A stretch of DNA of 64,000 bases, from assembly GCA_029948255.1 (NCBI GenBank), contig JALIZF010001810.1, forward strand, positions 392,001-456,000, in the 5' to 3' direction. Below are positions 62,301-64,000 of the stretch, piece after piece. The DNA comes from Telmatactis stephensoni (taxonomy: Eukaryota; Cnidaria; Anthozoa; Actiniaria; Isophelliidae). The notes beneath the pieces are model-generated. The model saw only the letters and a list, made by a program, of their open reading frames with translations, had not been told where the DNA came from and ran no database searches. Positions within the stretch are counted from its first letter, which is position 1. Each line of letters begins with the position of its first letter. The position numbers and the translations under genes are program-made.

Positions 62301-64000
62301 TCAGTTTCTAATATTGACTGATTTTCATCCAAGTGGGCCTTTAAGGGTTCCCTTTAATAAGAGACATTTAATAACTTTGGCATTATAGTTGTGGTAACAC
62401 TGAGAGTAGTCTCCTTCGCAGCCGTTTTCTGAGAGAGCACAGGGATCCCGAAACAGAGAACCGTTTTCTGAGAGAGCACAGGGATCCCGAAACAGAGAAC
62501 GGCTGCGAAAGAGACTACATCGAGAGGGAAGAAAGATTGGAGGAGGTAATAAAATGATAGCAGTACCACCATTAACCATTTATTTATGTGATTTACAGGT
62601 CGTGCAGCAGGTCGTTCTAAACTGGCTGGATATCTTGTACTTACATTCTTGATCATATCACTCATTGTAGCTGCTGTTGTAGCTTTTGTTTATCGAGATA
62701 AACTTAAAAAGAAATGGCAAGAGAGGAAGGCTGGTAAACAACGAAGGTAATTTCAGTCCTTATGAAGCTTTATAGAATATATTGAGATATAACGCGCGCG
62801 CTGATTGGCTGGCGCGCAAATGTGTTTATATGTTTATATATGTTTATATCAGAGGACAGAGACATGGCTCGCTCAAAAAACGTCGAAAATATTTTATCAA
62901 AGCAATATAAAATGGGCGCGCATGTCTCTGTACTGTGGTATAAACACTCTGGAAGATGTAGAGCACTCGAAAAGCAAGAGAAACACTCGGCTACGTCACG
63001 TGCTCATAAGCTTGCTTTTCTCTTGCTCTACATCTTCCATCGTGTTTATATCACAGTACAGAGACATACGCGCGCGTTTTATATTCCTTAGATAGAAACT
63101 ATCAGAGTTTATGACAGTTTATATAATAATTGGTAATATATTACGCGCGCTCTGGTTGGTCGAGAACCGTGTGTGGTTACAGTACACACGCGTAGATGAC
63201 GTCATTGAAACTTACGCGCTCTCTAATTGGTTAAAACGTTTCGATGAATGTAATATAAAACAAATAGATTCCACTTTCCCGCGGGTGTATACTCTAATAG
63301 TGCACAAAAGACGTCAAAATGTGGTGAGAGCAGTCACGTGACAACAGTCACGCCACTCGACTTCATCGATTGGTGGCGTCCTTTTTTGTTCTCACCAAAT
63401 TTTGACGTCATCTGGGCAAGGAATGGAGTGTTAATACGAGCAACAATTGCTCTGCAACTTGCTACGCAACAATGTTCCACGAAATGTTTTGCGATTTTGT
63501 TGCCCGTTTTACCGAACCTAATACAGTCGAAGCTCAGCTTACGGACACTCGAATCCCGTTTGAAATCACTCCCACTCGAACACTGTATTTACACGCTCCC
63601 GTAAGCGGACAGCTCGACTTACGGACACCTTTCGATTATCCCGAGGGTGTCCCCGAGGGTGTCCCGAGGGTGTCCCGAGGGTGTCCACGAGGGTGTCCCG
63701 AGGGTGTACACGGGAGCTTTGACTGAAGCTGGGGACAACAAAACAGTTCCAAAATTAGTCTACGTTGTTTCTTAACTAAAGTTAATGAAAGTGTAATAAA
63801 TGCATTTCTAGGTATGAAAGTAATCAAGCTTCGTCACATGAACCCAAGTCAAGTTATCCAGAGACCAATGACGGCTATTACACACAGCTTTCATCTGTAC
63901 CAACAAGCACCCCACCAAGACCACAGCCCATGTCCTACCCCTCTAAACAACAGGCAAGACAACCAGGGAAAATTGAACTTCCAAGCTGGCCATCAGATAA
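36994..64000 (+). CDS. ADAM family metalloprotease-disintegrin, active-site type; 3' end beyond window
   Basis: Exons: 36994-37057 (tentative), 37133-37267, 37364-37440, 37515-37587, 39354-39436, 41630-41693, 42738-42803, 43018-43107, 43582-43757, 45080-45161, 45579-45660, 46610-46670, 47065-47164, 48157-48228, 48968-49066, 49444-49524, 50172-50222, 50602-50771, 52111-52230, 52789-52867, 53973-54056, 54522-54603, 62599-62746 and 63812-64000+. Signal peptide [14 protein letters not shown]; prodomain with CYYHGNIKG and ALSTCQGL; furin site RVRR|S; reprolysin domain with [12 protein letters not shown] zinc site and CIMSG Met-turn; disintegrin domain with [14 protein letters not shown]; cysteine-rich region; EGF module; one membrane helix ([18 protein letters not shown]); cytoplasmic tail with YYTQL and proline-rich TPPRPQP. 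It resembles the ADAM9/12/19/33 group: a shedding protease at the cell surface. The exon 1 to exon 2 phase does not agree with the homologous frame, so the first exon or the start of exon 2 is uncertain. Confidence 0.93.
37588..39353. other. ADAM intron 4
   Basis: AT-rich sequence with no exon, repeat array or element that I can recognise. Confidence 0.5.
39437..41629. other. ADAM intron 5
   Basis: Contains an ATC-rich microsatellite near 39468-39510, the MITE at 40430-40675 and a CA run near 40850-40878. Otherwise AT-rich and featureless. Confidence 0.5.
40430..40675. mobile_element. MITE with CAGGATTT(T)ATCACTA termini
   Basis: The left end CAGGATTTATCACTACAATA plus TAGTT and the right end AACTATATCATAGTGATAAA plus ATCCTG are inverted matches. 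The interior is AT-rich with no ORF. Confidence 0.65.
41860..42250. repeat. (ATTC)n microsatellite with interruptions
   Basis: Long runs of CATT/ATTC tetranucleotides, interspersed with TTAA and ATCC variants, in ADAM intron 6. Confidence 0.9.
44162..44334. mobile_element. MITE with AGGGACCGTTCATTTTTTAT termini
   Basis: AGGGACCGTTCATTTTTTAT then CAGGGAGGGG at the left; the right end is CCTCCCTGATAAAAAATGAA then TGATCCCT. A second right-arm copy ends at about 44925 (CTGATAAAAAATGAATGGTC then CCT), so either two elements or one disrupted element lie here in ADAM intron 9. Confidence 0.75.
45773..46231. mobile_element. TTAA-flanked foldback MITE with about 155-bp arms
   Basis: Exact TTAA on each side (45769-45772, 46232-46235). 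Termini AGTCCCTATGACGCATAT and inverse. Arms continue through GGGAATATAGTT, TTCAAATTTCAAAATGCAAA and GATGACGTCAGGGGAGTCAT. A loop of about 145 bases. The TTAA target is typical of the piggyBac superfamily. Confidence 0.85.
46236..46432. repeat. 9-bp minisatellite GGACTACCC
   Basis: About 22 units of GGACTACCC/GGACTACCT/GGACTACCA. Because 9 is a multiple of 3, several frames stay open and give collagen-like GLP or GSP repeats, which are not genes. Confidence 0.95.
47496..47813. repeat. AT-rich repeat with unit TCTATTGATGTATCAATTA
   Basis: About eleven irregular units containing ATTGATGTATCAAT and CATTGTCTATTG in ADAM intron 13. The core ATTGAT-GTATCAAT is itself a small inverted repeat. Confidence 0.85.
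49088..49142 (+). pseudogene. Decayed partial copy of the preceding ADAM exon and its donor site
   Basis: CTGCCTCGTGCCGAGTGA ... ATATGTGTAAAGTATGAAC resembles the end of exon 48968-49066 (CTTCCTCATGCCGAGTGTGA ... ATAAGTGTAAGGTATGTAC), including the donor, whose GT has become AG|TATG-like. About 22 bases separate the two copies. No reading frame is preserved. Confidence 0.7.
51084..51540. repeat. Palindromic region: (ATTACT)n, MITE, (AGTAAT)n
   Basis: A hexamer array of ATTACT/GTTACT (about 51084-51150) and its reverse-complement array (about 51473-51535) flank the element at 51156-51309. Sequence between the element and the right array includes a third TGTGTCTGTCCTCTTATTGA copy near 51400. 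Confidence 0.8.
51156..51309. mobile_element. MITE with about 48-bp inverted arms
   Basis: GAAGATGGTTTTGAGTTGTC then TGTCCTCTTATTGACACACT on the left, inverse on the right ending CTTCAATTCG. In ADAM intron 18. Confidence 0.85.
51765..52092. repeat. 22-bp minisatellite TTGTATGCTGATTACCATTTAA
   Basis: About fifteen units of TGTATG(C/A)TGATTACCATTT followed by AAT or CAT, ending about 20 bases before ADAM exon 19. Confidence 0.95.
53157..53583. mobile_element. Non-autonomous DNA transposon with TTAGGCCCCGTTCAAAT-type termini
   Basis: The left end GGCTTTGTTCAAACAAGAAC continues ACAAGTCAATGCAAG; the right end CTTGCATCGACTTGTGTTCT continues CATTTGAACGGGGCC. The interior repeats CTTGCATCGACTTGCG-type words several times. 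No transposase ORF. ADAM intron 20. Confidence 0.75.
55082..55236 (+). repeat. A1 split direct repeat of the YR element
   Basis: Begins AAGTTGTATTTTCCTCTGGC and ends CTTGTAAGTTTGAG. Matches A2 at 59893-60047 with no difference that I could see. Likely holds the element's promoter. Confidence 0.9.
55293..56120 (+). CDS. YR element ORF1, Gag-like protein with RS-rich head and one zinc knuckle
   Basis: 275 residues starting [13 protein letters not shown]. Residues 1-50 are dense in Arg-Ser pairs, like splicing-factor RS domains. Then [20 protein letters not shown] begins a charged predicted coiled coil. The C-terminus has one CCHC knuckle ([14 protein letters not shown]), as retroelement Gag proteins have for nucleic-acid binding. 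The stop codon overlaps the start of the next ORF. Assigned as Gag by position and knuckle; the remainder matches nothing I recognise. Confidence 0.85.
   Translation: MNRSKSRPKSRSRVVNRLQSHNKSPEGERRSRSHSSRHSRSRSPEVNADQPRTSQSSSEPPDWAKELLAQQKEYGKEIKKLKAELDVKSKKAGKNDGTEPEFKFEGNKKQYQLNKKVLEKINAAKDASDDELREEFLKEGENLLLERNKHICIAEKYGWDTVECYSTDPIASDSDDEKKIKKAVKESKFLREEKRKAKLFKSKRQTTQRGVERRVTVEKPALGSSAGKLPTVTVTRDSRTCFRCFRTGHVARDCRAPTGNGGTGQSQSSGLASNA
56113..58152 (+). CDS. YR element ORF2, reverse transcriptase and RNase H
   Basis: 679 residues from the ATG that overlaps the ORF1 stop (ATGCTTAA). The frame is open farther upstream to 55711, but that part only shadows ORF1. The RT domain has [41 protein letters not shown] and the catalytic [10 protein letters not shown] (about residue 240). 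The RNase H domain starts near residue 400 with [13 protein letters not shown], then [15 protein letters not shown] and NVTADELSR, so acidic residues are in place. No protease or integrase is present, as expected for DIRS-order elements. It would copy the element RNA into DNA. Confidence 0.93.
   Translation: MLNSTLQTDTEQYSEANLDGLQKIGQLLDLYDVELESAVRVKGRLKENITFWRSIGTSPWVLSIIENGYYLPFISLSTRRSFRNHPSVDQNQEFVCQEIRKLVSSGALVEVKIDDVTVLNPLGVVKNASGKSRLILDLRYVNNYLRSCKFKYEGIQTASELFQKNDWVFKFDYKSGYHHVDIFPSHTTFLGCSFLLDGILRYFKFTVLPFGLATGPYVFTKIQKALVKHWRSKGFRIFTYLDDGAGAEQGFVDACNMSESVRMDIKLSGFVANEEKSQWIPSQSVELLGFIMDLKAGTFQVPIRRVDVLKQLIDIVVAKDFCVSARTLARVSGSLASMTLAMGPVVRLWTRGLYRDICQAPCWDQPICLSSDSRTEILFWKCNLDIKGYPIWAPSPKIEVITYSDASGQGWGGFAVHINGEAAVGSWSEEESTRSSTFRELRAIRLVLESYGKDLQGKEVCHRTDNKNAEIIMSVGSRIPDLHLEAVLVYKLCQELNIRLSVEWVSRDNNVTADELSRVEDTNDYMLDPRCFQYVDKLWGPHSIDRFATVKTKQLDRYCSRYRNPGCETINAFTVCWAHENNWVFPPPNLIPKVLRHMSAGREDGSLIVPEWPSAVWWPLLINRSRSWRSFIKGCIRIPPYDGIFLSGSSASSIFTSGTPSFAVLALRICFSNQEDIAT
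58155..58470 (+). repeat. Eight dispersed copies of TGCTGTTAGGGCAT between ORF2 and ORF3
   Basis: Copies near 58155, 58243, 58267, 58291, 58316, 58336, 58372 (weak) and 58458, with variants TGCTGTCAGGGCA and TGCTGTTATGGCAT. Spacing is irregular, so it is not a simple tandem array. All are in the same orientation. Confidence 0.8.
58596..59609 (+). CDS. YR element ORF3, tyrosine recombinase
   Basis: 337 codons are open from 58596. The first in-frame ATG is 58665 ([10 protein letters not shown]), and TTTCAG just before 58595 looks like a splice acceptor, so the true 5' end is unsettled. The N-terminal core-binding part has [15 protein letters not shown]. The catalytic part has the first Arg in [10 protein letters not shown], then HSLRSGGAS (HxxR), GGWKS (replacing the second His box) and the nucleophile Tyr in NNYIQES. 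This enzyme would insert a circular DNA copy by site-specific recombination, replacing the integrase of LTR elements. No SGNH hydrolase follows. Confidence 0.92.
   Translation: MSLDNTQELGLLDNLPVDGLDHPMLKELAKALPSVLIRDRAPKTVHTYLRAFSAWKSWAEHYNAAFLPVETVVFSLYLVKLINENKSVSTINTAVYGVSWVQKKMGQPQVAENPVVIQIVDAARRILAKPPDRKRPLKADQVMSIISRLEKGSLADLQVAVLFALGFFGFLRWDDLSNLKVDDLLFEESHVAIFLQQRKNDQFREGSWVFVARCDAAPCPVAVTEKFLKMGSHAEGSSVFCKIQSAKAGQILRKAPMSYSRASKLVKNELRREGLDPSLYGIHSLRSGGASAAAALRIPDRLFQRQGGWKSEKARNNYIQESLDSLLLVTKEIHGSV
59853..60242 (+). repeat. B1-A2-B2 block of the YR element
   Basis: B1 (59853-59894, GCGGTGGTCAGCTTGACAAT ...) runs directly into A2 (59893-60047). After 153 bases of spacer, containing an AATAAA at about 60184, comes B2 (60201-60242). 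The internal B1A2 joint reproduces the junction expected of a circular intermediate. Confidence 0.92.
60436..60810 (+). mobile_element. tRNA-derived SINE
   Basis: Head: A box GTGGCCGAGTGGTCAGCG and B box CCAGGTTCGATTCCCGCTC with a Ser/Leu-tRNA-like flavour. A body of about 200 bases, then a tail of AATAAAAT repeats. ADAM intron 22, just after the YR element. Confidence 0.8.
61340..61690 (-). mobile_element. SINE-like element, minus strand, related to 20220-20398
   Basis: Shares AAGGCAGCACCTTCTC, GATGTAATTACAAAGGCAGC and ACCTGAGTGTTG with 20220-20398, and CAATGAAGGCAGG with the fragment at 18176-18230. The tRNA-like head side (about 61640-61690) is degenerate. Confidence 0.65.
62080..62340. 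mobile_element. TTAA-flanked MITE
   Basis: TTAA at 62076-62079 and 62341-62344. Termini AGGAGCACTTGGATCAAAAT and the inverse of AGGCCCACTTGGATGAAAAT. A GTGACGTCATTATGACGTCAC palindrome lies inside. A different family from 45773-46231 but the same target type. Confidence 0.8.
62404..62516. repeat. 39-bp tandem duplication inside a palindrome
   Basis: The unit CCGTTTTCTGAGAGAGCACA ... occurs at 62422-62460 and 62461-62499. The pair is bracketed by TAGTCTCCTTCGCAGCCGTT and its inverse AACGGCTGCGAAAGAGACTA. Confidence 0.85.
62785..63090. mobile_element. Foldback element with GCGCGC ends
   Basis: The left arm has GCATGTCTCTGTACTGTGGT, ATAAACACTCTGGAAGATGT and AGCAAGAGAAA; the right arm has the inverse words ending ACAGTACAGAGACATACGCG. 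GATTGGCT and GCGCGC blocks flank it. ADAM intron 23. Confidence 0.75.
63310..63412. repeat. Imperfect hairpin GACGTCAAAATGTGGTGAGA
   Basis: The left arm GACGTCAAAATGTGGTGAGA pairs with TCTCACCAAATTTTGACGTC; the loop contains GTCACG words. ADAM intron 23. Confidence 0.6.
63640..63715. repeat. 11-bp minisatellite CGAGGGTGTCC
   Basis: Six to seven units of CGAGGGTGTCC with small insertions, about 95 bases before ADAM exon 24. Confidence 0.9.

Noticed and set aside
62325..62665. Minus-strand frames with internal 13-residue repeats
   Set aside because: They arise from the 39-bp tandem duplication and oppose a well-supported ADAM exon.

Overview
The window is about 64 kb of AT-rich metazoan nuclear DNA. 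Genes carry many short exons with standard GT/AG introns, and the introns are packed with MITEs, SINEs, minisatellites and one autonomous retrotransposon. Gene content (an intronless NRY-type class A GPCR, a 53BP1 with tandem Tudor and tandem BRCT domains, an ADAM with EGF and membrane segments, a DUF229 protein, a Ngaro/PAT-like element) suggests a cnidarian, most likely an anthozoan such as a stony coral. The species cannot be named from the sequence.

Layout: 1-938 (-) class A GPCR cut by the window edge. 939-4392 intergenic, with foldback/MITE elements. 4393-~11968 (-) TP53BP1 in at least five coding exons. 12000-17796 (+) SUCLG1 in 11 exons, head-to-head with TP53BP1 over a very short shared promoter. 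18666-29656 (+) FIGNL1 in 16 exons. 29657-31903 tail-to-tail intergenic, rich in MITEs. 31904-~36237 (-) a DUF229 (alkaline-phosphatase-fold) type II membrane protein in four exons. ~36994-64000+ (+) an ADAM metalloprotease-disintegrin in at least 24 exons, running off the window.

The large ADAM intron 54604-62598 holds a tyrosine-recombinase retrotransposon at 55082-60242. It has split direct repeats (A1 ... B1-A2 ... B2) and three ORFs: gag with an RS-rich head, RT-RNase H, and tyrosine recombinase. The A1 and A2 copies look identical, so the insertion is recent. The same intron holds two SINE-like elements and a TTAA-flanked MITE.

Among the host genes, 53BP1 and FIGNL1 both act in DNA double-strand break repair and flank SUCLG1, a TCA-cycle enzyme. 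The other genes have no evident shared pathway. Several conserved genes (GPCR, FIGNL1, DUF229) are open only if single extra bases, mostly in short homopolymers, are discounted. All inferred events are +1, which suggests base-calling or assembly error more than gene decay.

I did not find a wholly new gene system. The most interesting items are the young split-repeat retrotransposon with its stop/start overlap and internal 14-bp motif array, the 53BP1 Tudor cage substitution, the nested and TTAA-flanked MITEs, the tRNA-like sequence inside a foldback element, the minisatellite shared by two genes, and a decayed partial exon duplication inside the ADAM gene.
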